DNA of 64,000 nt, taken from the NCBI GenBank assembly GCA_017476665.1, contig JAFUZJ010000030.1, positions 1-64,000 of the forward strand, read 5' to 3'. The position numbers and the translations under genes are program-made. The notes under the pieces were generated by a model. The model searched no databases and was not told where the DNA came from. It worked only from the letters and a program-made list of their open reading frames with translations. This DNA is from Lachnospiraceae bacterium. GTDB taxonomy: Bacteria; Bacillota; Clostridia; Lachnospirales; Lachnospiraceae. This document shows, one piece after another, positions 1-7,670 of the stretch (position 1 is its first letter; every line of letters begins with the position of its first letter).

Positions 1-2
1 CC

Positions 3-725
3 TGCGGTGAGTGTGAGCGTGTCTGCCCGCAGGGCGCAGTTTCCATCGTGGACAATCATGCGGTGATCGATTATGACAAGTGCGTGGGCTGCAGTGCCTG
101 CACGGTGAGATGTAAGAAGAAGATCATCGTGGATACACTCCATGATCTGACGGTGATCAAGGATAAAGTGGCGTTCGTGCGCTGCAGCGGCGGCAGCAGG
201 GCCAGCGCAAAGTTCAAAGAGATGGGTATCCAGAACTGTCATGACGCGGCGAAGCTGGATGCCAAGGAATTGAATCTGTGTACCACAGGCTGCTGCGGAC
301 AGGGAAGCTGTACGGCAGTGTGCCGTTACGGTGCAATTTCCGTAGTGAACGGCACGGCAGTGGTGGATCCCGACAAGTGTGTGGGATGCAGAGATTGTAC
401 CTTTGAGTGTCCGAGACATCTGATCACCATGGTGCCTTACAAGGGAACCAAGCTGGTGCCTTGTTCCAGTGTGGACGATTACGAGGATAAGACCAAAGTC
501 TGCGATTCCGGCTGTATTGCCTGCGAAGACTGCTACAATAACTGCCCGAACGGTGCAATCTACATGGAGGGCAAGCATGCGGTCATTGACTCGGCAATCT
601 GCGAGGATTGTAATGTGTGCCAGTATGTGTGCTCGCACAATATTATCAAAGCGCAGTCCGTGCCGGAGTACATCTACAAGCAGCGTGAGGCCATGGATCT
701 GGAAGAAGGAGGGTACTGGTTATGA
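3..725 (+). CDS. RnfB-like polyferredoxin, 5' end outside the window
   Basis: The reading frame is open from base 3, so the gene starts upstream of the window; the GTG at 48 is internal and lies just after a CxxCxxxCP cluster. The visible part is almost entirely 4Fe-4S modules: CVGCSAC, CTTGCCGQGSC, CVGCRDCTFEC, CIACEDCYNNC and CEDCNVCQYVC. The order and spacing of the last four resemble the ferredoxin half of RnfB, the electron-entry subunit of the Rnf ferredoxin:NAD oxidoreductase. The gene overlaps the PFOR start by 4 bases (ATGA), so the two are translationally coupled, and a role as electron carrier or docking subunit for PFOR-reduced ferredoxin is inferred. The other Rnf genes are not downstream; whether they lie upstream cannot be seen. 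It could also be a stand-alone polyferredoxin. Confidence 0.8.
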   Translation, partial: CGECERVCPQGAVSIVDNHAVIDYDKCVGCSACTVRCKKKIIVDTLHDLTVIKDKVAFVRCSGGSRASAKFKEMGIQNCHDAAKLDAKELNLCTTGCCGQGSCTAVCRYGAISVVNGTAVVDPDKCVGCRDCTFECPRHLITMVPYKGTKLVPCSSVDDYEDKTKVCDSGCIACEDCYNNCPNGAIYMEGKHAVIDSAICEDCNVCQYVCSHNIIKAQSVPEYIYKQREAMDLEEGGYWL

Positions 726-3700
726 GAAAATTAAAGACAATGGACGGAAATACCGCTGCCGCTCATGTGGCGTATGCGTTTTCCGAAGTATCTGCCATCT
801 ATCCCATCACCCCTTCCTCACCGATGGCTGAGAGCATGGACGAGTGGGAATCTCAGGGAAGAAAGAATATTTTTGGCGAACAGGTAAAGATCATCGAGAT
901 GGAGTCCGAGGGCGGTGCGGCCGGTGCGGTGCACGGTGCGATCACAGCCGGTGCTTATACCACCACCTTTACGGCTTCCCAGGGTTTGCTTTTGATGATC
1001 CCCAATATGTATAAATTGGCAGGTGAGCAGACGCCTACCGTGTTCCATGTGGCAGCGAGAGCGCTGGCTTCCCATGCGCTTTCCATCTTTGGCGATCACT
1101 CCGATGTGATGAGCTGCAGACAGACCGGTTTTGTGATGCTCTGTTCCAATAATGTACAGCAGGTTATGGATCTGGCGGCAGTGGCGCATCTGTCCACCAT
1201 CGACGGCAGACTGCCCATGATGCATTTCTTTGACGGATTCCGTACCTCCCATGAGTACCAGAAGATCGAGACATGGGATTATGATGAGCTGAAGGAAATG
1301 GTGAACTGGGATGCGGTGAAGGCATTCCGCAAGAATGCATTGAATCCGAACCACCCGCATCTGCTGGGCAGCGCGGAGCAGCCGGAGACTTTCTTCCAGC
1401 ACAGAGAGGCGAGCAATCCGGCCTATAACGAGACTCCGGATATCATCGCAAAATACATGGACAAGGTGAACGAGAAAATCGGCACCAATTACAAGCCGTT
1501 CAATTATTACGGTGCGCCGGATGCCACGGAAATCCTGGTGGCAATGGGTTCCGTCTGTGACGCGGCAGAGGAAGTGATCGACTACCTGAATGCCCGGGGC
1601 AGGAAAGTCGGCATTATCGAGGTGCATCTGTACAGACCGTTCTCCGTGAAATACCTGACCCAGGTGATCCCGGATACCGTACAAAGAATAGCGGTTCTGG
1701 ATCGAACCAAAGAGCCCGGCAGCATCGGCGAGCCTCTGTATCTGGATATCTGTTCCGCCTTGCGCGGCACCAAGTGGGAGAACTGCGTGATCGTAGGCGG
1801 ACGTTATGGTCTGGGTTCCAAGGATGTACAGCCCGGCGATATCCAGGCGGCTTATGAGAATCTGTGGAGCGATGCGCCTAAGAGAGAGTTTACGCTGTCC
1901 ATCAATGATGATGTGACCCATCTGTCCCTGCCTGTGACCTCCAATCCGGATGTGGCACCTGCGGGCACCAGCGCTTGTAAGTTCTGGGGCTTGGGCGCAG
2001 ACGGCACGGTGGGCGCGAACAAGAACTCCGTAAAGATCATCGGAGACCATACGGACAAGTATGTGCAGGCTTATTTCCAGTATGACTCCAAGAAGTCCGG
2101 CGGCGTGACCATTTCGCATCTGCGTTTTGGCGATAACCCGATCAAGTCTTCGTATTATGTAAAACAGGCTGACTTTGTGGCGTGCCACAACAGCGCCTAT
2201 CTGAACAAGTACGACATGGTGGAGGATGTAAAGCCCGGCGGCTATTTCCTGCTGAACTGTGTCTGGACGGATGCGGAACTGGAGGAGCATCTGCCCGCAA
2301 AGGTCAAGAGATATATTGCAAACAATGATGTGAAGTTCTATACCTGTGACGCTGTGGATCTGGCGAAGAAGGTAGGACTGGGCGCAAGACGTACCAATTC
2401 CGTGCTGCAGGCTGCATTTTTCAAGCTGGCAGATATCATTCCCATCGATGACGCGGTGGGTTATATGAAGGATGCCATTATCCACACCTATTCCAAGAAG
2501 GGACAGAATATCGTGGATATGAACTGTGCCGCTGTGGATGCAGGCGTGCAGAGCGTTCACAAGGTGGAGGTTCCGGAGAGCTGGAAGAATGTTCCCGATG
2601 ATCCCGAACCGGAGAAGCTGGTGGGACGCGACAGGTTCCATACCGATTATCTGAACAATATTCTGGTGCCTACCAATTCCCTGGCAGGCGACAATTGTCC
2701 GGTATCCGTATTTGTGGAGACGGCAAACGGCATGCTGCCCTCCGGTACGGCTGCTTATGAAAAGCGCGGTATCGCGGCGGATCTGCCTCACTGGTGTTCC
2801 GGCAATTGTATGGAATGTAATATGTGTGCGCTGGTATGTCCTCACGGCGTGATCCGTCCTTTCGTATTGACGGAGGAAGAGGCAAAGGCATATCCTGACG
2901 CGAAGCCCATGAAGGGTACCAAGGATAAATATTTTGTGCTTGGTTTCTCGGCAAAGGATTGTACCGGATGCGGTTCCTGCGCACAGGTTTGTCCTGCCAG
3001 AAAGAAAGCCATTGAGATGGCGGCTACGGATACCGATTACATGGAGAAGACCCAGGCAACCTACGACAAGCTGTTTGCGGAGATCCACAATGAGGACAGG
3101 GATATCCCGTTCGATACAAACACTGTGAAGGGTACCCAGTTTGTACAGCCTTTGATGGAGTTCTCCGGCGCATGTCCCGGCTGTGGCGAGTCTCCTTACG
3201 CGAAACTGGTGACACAGCTCTTCGGTGACAGAATGTTTGTGGCGAACGCTACCGGATGCAGTATGATCTGGGGTTGTTCCGCACCGTCCACACCTTACAC
3301 GGTGAACAAAGAGGGCAAGGGTCCCGCTTGGGCGAATTCCCTGTTTGAGGATAACGCGGAGTTCGGCTTCGGCATGGCTGTGTCCGTGATGGCGAGAAGA
3401 AAAGAATTAAAGAGTGCGGTAGAGCAGATCAAGGATCAGGTGGGCGTAGCTGCGGATAACTGGCTGCGTTTCATGGATGACGGCAAGGCATCCAAGGTGA
3501 CCGGCGATATGCTGCTGGCAAAATGTAAAGAGATCTCCGATGTGGACAAGAATGCCGCATATGTGGTGGAGAACAGCGACCTGCTGACCAAGCCTTCCAT
3601 GTGGATCTTCGGCGGTGACGGCTGGGCATATGATATCGGCTACGGCGGATTGGATCATGTGCTGGCTTCCGGCGAGAATGTGAATGTGCTGGTATTTGAT

Positions 3701-4264
3701 ACCGAGGTTTATTCCAATACCGGCGGACAGTCTTCCAAGGCAACACCCATCGGTGCGGTGGCGAAGTTTGCTGCTTCCGGTAAGCGTGTGAAGAAGAAAG
3801 ATCTGGCGCAGATTGCTATGGCTTACGGCTACATCTATGTGGCACAGATCGCCATGGGTGCAAACCCTGCACAGACCCTGCAGGCTTTGAAAGAAGCCGA
3901 GGCCTATGACGGACCGTCCCTGATCATTGCGTATGCGCCTTGTATCAACCATGGTGTGAAAGCCGGTATGAACAAGTCCATGCTGGAGATGAGAAATGCG
4001 GTACGCGCAGGCTACTGGAACCTGCTCAGATACAATCCGGATCTGGCAGAGAAAGGCATGAATCCTCTGTCCATCGACAGCGGCAAGCCGACGGAGAATT
4101 TCCGCGACTTCCTGATGGGCGAGGTACGATACAACTCCTTGAAACTGAAGTTCCCCGACGAGGCAGAGAAGCTGTTTGAGAAGGCGGAGGAGACCGCGCT
4201 TGACAGATATGACACGCTGGTAGAGCGGGCGAAAACCACGAACAAGGAGGTGACTGTATTATGA
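722..4264 (+). CDS. nifJ: Pyruvate:ferredoxin (flavodoxin) oxidoreductase
   Basis: Converts pyruvate and CoA to acetyl-CoA and CO2 while reducing ferredoxin; the central catabolic oxidation step in anaerobic Clostridia, cytoplasmic. The 1180-residue length is that of the single-chain homodimeric enzyme. The N-terminal pyruvate-binding motif YPITPSSPMAE is at about residue 27. Two 4Fe-4S clusters begin near residue 696 (CMECNMCALVCP, then CTGCGSCAQVCP), followed by the ACPGCGESPY segment. The thiamine-diphosphate motif GDGWAYDIGYGG and the loop VYSNTGGQSSKATP are in the C-terminal part. It overlaps both neighbours by ATGA, giving a three-gene operon with an RnfB-like ferredoxin and a GltD-like flavoprotein. 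That arrangement suggests electrons flow from pyruvate through ferredoxin to a flavoprotein that talks to NAD(P). No oddities seen. Confidence 0.97.
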   Translation: MRKLKTMDGNTAAAHVAYAFSEVSAIYPITPSSPMAESMDEWESQGRKNIFGEQVKIIEMESEGGAAGAVHGAITAGAYTTTFTASQGLLLMIPNMYKLAGEQTPTVFHVAARALASHALSIFGDHSDVMSCRQTGFVMLCSNNVQQVMDLAAVAHLSTIDGRLPMMHFFDGFRTSHEYQKIETWDYDELKEMVNWDAVKAFRKNALNPNHPHLLGSAEQPETFFQHREASNPAYNETPDIIAKYMDKVNEKIGTNYKPFNYYGAPDATEILVAMGSVCDAAEEVIDYLNARGRKVGIIEVHLYRPFSVKYLTQVIPDTVQRIAVLDRTKEPGSIGEPLYLDICSALRGTKWENCVIVGGRYGLGSKDVQPGDIQAAYENLWSDAPKREFTLSINDDVTHLSLPVTSNPDVAPAGTSACKFWGLGADGTVGANKNSVKIIGDHTDKYVQAYFQYDSKKSGGVTISHLRFGDNPIKSSYYVKQADFVACHNSAYLNKYDMVEDVKPGGYFLLNCVWTDAELEEHLPAKVKRYIANNDVKFYTCDAVDLAKKVGLGARRTNSVLQAAFFKLADIIPIDDAVGYMKDAIIHTYSKKGQNIVDMNCAAVDAGVQSVHKVEVPESWKNVPDDPEPEKLVGRDRFHTDYLNNILVPTNSLAGDNCPVSVFVETANGMLPSGTAAYEKRGIAADLPHWCSGNCMECNMCALVCPHGVIRPFVLTEEEAKAYPDAKPMKGTKDKYFVLGFSAKDCTGCGSCAQVCPARKKAIEMAATDTDYMEKTQATYDKLFAEIHNEDRDIPFDTNTVKGTQFVQPLMEFSGACPGCGESPYAKLVTQLFGDRMFVANATGCSMIWGCSAPSTPYTVNKEGKGPAWANSLFEDNAEFGFGMAVSVMARRKELKSAVEQIKDQVGVAADNWLRFMDDGKASKVTGDMLLAKCKEISDVDKNAAYVVENSDLLTKPSMWIFGGDGWAYDIGYGGLDHVLASGENVNVLVFDTEVYSNTGGQSSKATPIGAVAKFAASGKRVKKKDLAQIAMAYGYIYVAQIAMGANPAQTLQALKEAEAYDGPSLIIAYAPCINHGVKAGMNKSMLEMRNAVRAGYWNLLRYNPDLAEKGMNPLSIDSGKPTENFRDFLMGEVRYNSLKLKFPDEAEKLFEKAEETALDRYDTLVERAKTTNKEVTVL

Positions 4265-5622
4265 TCAATATGTCGAGAAGTAAGACCAAGATGCCGGAGC
4301 AGGATCCGCAGATCCGCAACAAGAATTTTGATGAGGTGACGACTGGCTATACAGAGGAAATGGCAATCCATGAAGCTATGAGATGTCTGAAGTGTCGTAA
4401 GCATCCCTGTATGACAGAAGGCTGTCCCGTACACAATCATATTCCGGAATTTATTGAGAAGGTCACCGAGGGGGAGTTCGAGGAGGCTTATCAGATCCTG
4501 AAGCAGACCACGACGCTGCCCGCAGTGTGCGGACGTGTTTGTCCCCAGTATCTGCAGTGTGAGGGAAGCTGTGTGAGGGGCAAAAAGGGCAAACCTGTGG
4601 CAATCGGCGCGCTGGAGCGTTTTGTGTCGGATTGGCACAGACATCACAAGGATAAAGATGCATCCAGAGACATCAAGCTGAATGGCTACAAGGTGGCAGT
4701 GATCGGTTCCGGTCCGGCAGGCATCACCTGCGCGGGAGATCTGGCCGATATGGGATATGAAGTGACTATCTTTGAGAAGGAAGATATCCTGGGCGGTGTA
4801 CTGGCTTATGGCATTCCCGAGTTCAGATTGCCGAAGGAGATCCTGGAGCTGGAGGTTTACAGCCTGCATTCCAAGGGCGTGCACATTGAGACCGGCAAGG
4901 CGTTGGGAAAAGATTTTACGCTGGATGATCTGTTGGAGAGAGACGGGTTCAATGCGGTATTTATCGGCAACGGCGCAGGCAAGCCGACCAAGCTGGGCAT
5001 TCCCGGCGCGGATCTGGAGGGCGTTGTGAGCGCTGCGGATTATCTGAGCAAGATCAATCTGGAGAATACCCTGCCGGAGTCTGAGAAGATCGCCATCATC
5101 GGCGGCGGAAATGTGGCGATGGACGCATGCCGTTCGGCCATGAGAGGACCGAAGGCCAAGAAGGTCTATGTGGTTTACCGCAGATCCCTTCTGGAGATGC
5201 CTGCGGATCCCACGGAGATTCAGGAGGCAATGGATGAAGGCATCGAGTTTATGTATCTGACCGGTCCCTTGGAAGTACTCGGCGAAAACGGTAAGGTAAC
5301 GGGTCTGAAGTGTCAGAAGATGTTCCTTTCCGACCCGGATGAGTCCGGCAGACGTTCACCGGTACCTGTGAAGGATTCCGAGTTTGTACTGGATGTGGAC
5401 TGCATCATTGAAGCAATCGGAAACGGCAGCGACAATGCGTGCGCGGACGGCGTGAAGACTTCTGAGAGCAAAGGCTACATCACGGTGGATGACGATACCT
5501 TTGCAACCTCCAGAAAGGGTGTTTATGCCGGCGGCGATACCGTGACCGGACCGAAGACCGTGATCAGTGCGATGGGGGCAGGCAAGAAAGCTGCGATCGC
5601 GATCTCGGAGTATCTGAAATAA
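4261..5622 (+). CDS. GltD-like NAD(P)-dependent Fe-S flavoprotein oxidoreductase
   Basis: A 453-residue protein of the glutamate-synthase small-subunit family. The N-terminal cysteine-rich domain (CLKCRKHPC, GCPVHNHIPEF, CGRVCPQYLQCEGSC) binds 4Fe-4S clusters. It is followed by the FAD-binding GSGPAGITCAGDLADMGYEV near residue 150 and a second dinucleotide fold, GGGNVAMDACRSAMRG, near residue 280. Family members pass electrons between NAD(P)H, FAD and Fe-S clusters, either for glutamate synthase or as the NfnB-type partner in ferredoxin/NADPH exchange. No large glutamate synthase subunit is adjacent, while PFOR overlaps it by ATGA, so a role in moving PFOR-derived electrons to or from NADP is more likely here; this is inference from context. 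A terminator follows. Confidence 0.85.
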   Translation: MINMSRSKTKMPEQDPQIRNKNFDEVTTGYTEEMAIHEAMRCLKCRKHPCMTEGCPVHNHIPEFIEKVTEGEFEEAYQILKQTTTLPAVCGRVCPQYLQCEGSCVRGKKGKPVAIGALERFVSDWHRHHKDKDASRDIKLNGYKVAVIGSGPAGITCAGDLADMGYEVTIFEKEDILGGVLAYGIPEFRLPKEILELEVYSLHSKGVHIETGKALGKDFTLDDLLERDGFNAVFIGNGAGKPTKLGIPGADLEGVVSAADYLSKINLENTLPESEKIAIIGGGNVAMDACRSAMRGPKAKKVYVVYRRSLLEMPADPTEIQEAMDEGIEFMYLTGPLEVLGENGKVTGLKCQKMFLSDPDESGRRSPVPVKDSEFVLDVDCIIEAIGNGSDNACADGVKTSESKGYITVDDDTFATSRKGVYAGGDTVTGPKTVISAMGAGKKAAIAISEYLK

Positions 5623-5644
5623 TGATGGACGAAGATTAAGGCGG

Positions 5645-5677
5645 AAAGAGTCATGCGGGATGCATGGCTCTTTCTTT
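5645..5677 (+). terminator. Rho-independent terminator of the PFOR operon
   Basis: A 12-base stem (AAAGAGTCATGC with GCATGGCTCTTT, one G-U pair) with a five-base loop, followed by TTTCTTT. It closes the RnfB-like/PFOR/GltD-like operon. The remaining 150 bases before the next gene are AT-rich and should hold the promoter of the next operon, but I see no clear -35/-10 pair. Confidence 0.8.
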
Positions 5678-5828
5678 GTGCGATTCTACCACATTTACCA
5701 TTTTTTTCTAAAAATATTTGTTGTTTTTGCCCCCCATTTATAGTAAGATGATAAGTAATAGGATTATACCTAAATGTGCTGGAATTACTGAGAAACATTC
5801 TCAATAAGCTGGCTGGTAGGAGGTTTTC

Positions 5829-7670
5829 ATGTACAAAGAGAAGGTTTTACAGACGAATGAGATGAACCAGAAAACGGCGAAATTTCTCGACAAATTTGTG
5901 AAGCGTGTGAAAGCGAATCCGCCCGGAGTGTGTCCCATTGCGGTGCAGCTTGCGTTTTTACAGAGTTCAAGGAGCCAGACCTGCGGAAAGTGTGTTCCCT
6001 GCAGAGACGGACTGGAGCAGGTGGAGAACATGATGCGCGAGATCCTGGAGGGAAAGGCGGATATGGAGACCTTTGAAAATATGGTCGACCTTGCCAAAAT
6101 GATCCAGGATACGGCGGATTGTGCCATCGGCTACGAAGCTGCAAATATTGTTTTGCAGAGTGTGGAGCTTTTCCGTGACGAATATATGAGTCACATAAAG
6201 GATCACAGATGCCAGGCGGAGATCGGACAGAAGGTTCCCTGCATTTCCCACTGCCCGGCAAATGTGGATATCCCCGGATACATAGCGCTGATCGGCGAGC
6301 ATAGGTATGCGGATGCCATCAATCTGATCCGGCATGACAATCCTTTTCCCACGGCGTGTGCGTTTATTTGTGAGCATCCCTGTGAGGAGAAGTGCAGACG
6401 TGACCTGCTGGACAGCCCTGTGAATATCAGAGGACTGAAAAAGTTTGCAGTGGATCAGATTTCCGCAGATCAGGTAAAGGTACCTCCCTGCAATGTTGCT
6501 ACGGGTAAAAAGGTTGCCATCGTAGGCGGCGGTCCTTCGGGCCTGACCACGGCATATTATCTGTCCCTGATGGGGCATAAGGTGGTTGTGTTCGAGGAGA
6601 GAGCGCAGCTGGGCGGCATGCTCCGGTTTGGTATTCCCAACTACAGATTGCCGAAAGATCGTCTGGACGAGGATATCAATGCAGTGCTTTCCACCGGCAA
6701 TATTGAGGTGCGCCTGAATACAGCGGTAGGCAAGGGCAAGGAAGTGACGATGGAGCAGCTCCTGGAGGAGTACAATGCGGTTTATATCGCCATCGGCGCC
6801 CAGACCGGTAAGGCGGTAAAGGTAGAAGGTGTGGAGAGCAACGGCGTGTATTCTGCAGTGGATATGCTGGGTGAGATCGGCAGAGGCAATATTCCTGATT
6901 ATTCCGGCAAGCGAGTGGTTGTAGTCGGCGGCGGTAACGTGGCGATGGATTGTGCGCGTTCTGCGATCCGCTGTAAAGCAGATGAAGTTACGGTAATCTA
7001 CCGCAGAAGGCAGATTGATATGACGGCGCTTCCCTCCGAAATCCAGGGAGCCATTGAGGAAGGTGTGGAGCTTCTGACATTGCATGCGCCTCTGCGTATC
7101 AAGGCGGATGAAAACGGCAATGTGAGTGCGTTTGTGGCGCAGCCGCAGATGATCAATCTGTATACGAAACAGGGACAGCCCGGCGCCATTGACGCAAACA
7201 AGCCCGAGCTGGAGGTGCCTTGTGAGGTGGTGCTCATGGCAATCGGCCAGGACATTGTGTCCGAGCCGTTTGAGGAGTACAGTGTGAATCCCCGGAGAAA
7301 GACCTTTGAGACAGAGAATACCACCCGTGTGAAGGGCTACGATAAAGTGTTTGCCGGCGGTGACTGTGTATTCGGTCCCGCTACGGTGATCAAGGCTATT
7401 GGTGCCGGTAAGATCGCGGCGCTGAATATTGACGAATATCTGGGATATCATCATAAATATCTGGATGAGATCGACATACCTGAGCCGAAGGAAAATAACA
7501 GAAACCATTACGGCAGAGTGCATCTGACAGACCGCTCCGCGAGAGAGAGAAAGAAGAATTTTGAGCCGGTGGAGAACGGTATGTCCTACGATGAGGCAAT
7601 GCAGGAGTGCGGTAAGTGCCTGCGCTGCGATCACTTTGGATGCGGAGTAGTGGAAGGAGGCAGGGTATAA
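5829..7670 (+). CDS. NuoF-type 4Fe-4S domain fused to GltD-like flavoprotein
   Basis: 613 residues in two parts. Residues 1-110 match only the C-terminal Fe-S tail of NuoF/HydB-type subunits: the SxxCGKCxPCRxG motif (TCGKCVPCRDG) followed by the usual helical stretch and a later cysteine. The FMN- and NADH-binding core of NuoF is absent. From about residue 130 a complete GltD-like module follows: CISHCPANVDIPGY, CEHPCEEKC, the FAD motif GGGPSGLTTAYYLSLMGH, and the second nucleotide motif GGGNVAMDCARSAIR. The gene overlaps the formate dehydrogenase gene by one base (TAATG), so they are surely one operon. I infer that it is the pyridine-nucleotide and Fe-S electron-transfer partner of the formate dehydrogenase, with the GltD module replacing the missing NuoF core. 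A hydrogenase partner encoded elsewhere is possible. ATG start at 5829 after GGTAGGAGG. Confidence 0.85.
   Translation: MYKEKVLQTNEMNQKTAKFLDKFVKRVKANPPGVCPIAVQLAFLQSSRSQTCGKCVPCRDGLEQVENMMREILEGKADMETFENMVDLAKMIQDTADCAIGYEAANIVLQSVELFRDEYMSHIKDHRCQAEIGQKVPCISHCPANVDIPGYIALIGEHRYADAINLIRHDNPFPTACAFICEHPCEEKCRRDLLDSPVNIRGLKKFAVDQISADQVKVPPCNVATGKKVAIVGGGPSGLTTAYYLSLMGHKVVVFEERAQLGGMLRFGIPNYRLPKDRLDEDINAVLSTGNIEVRLNTAVGKGKEVTMEQLLEEYNAVYIAIGAQTGKAVKVEGVESNGVYSAVDMLGEIGRGNIPDYSGKRVVVVGGGNVAMDCARSAIRCKADEVTVIYRRRQIDMTALPSEIQGAIEEGVELLTLHAPLRIKADENGNVSAFVAQPQMINLYTKQGQPGAIDANKPELEVPCEVVLMAIGQDIVSEPFEEYSVNPRRKTFETENTTRVKGYDKVFAGGDCVFGPATVIKAIGAGKIAALNIDEYLGYHHKYLDEIDIPEPKENNRNHYGRVHLTDRSARERKKNFEPVENGMSYDEAMQECGKCLRCDHFGCGVVEGGRV

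Noticed and set aside
818..3088. Long open frame on the minus strand opposite PFOR
   Set aside because: It is the antisense shadow of a strongly biased coding sequence; no ribosome binding site or known motif, and the plus-strand gene is certain.
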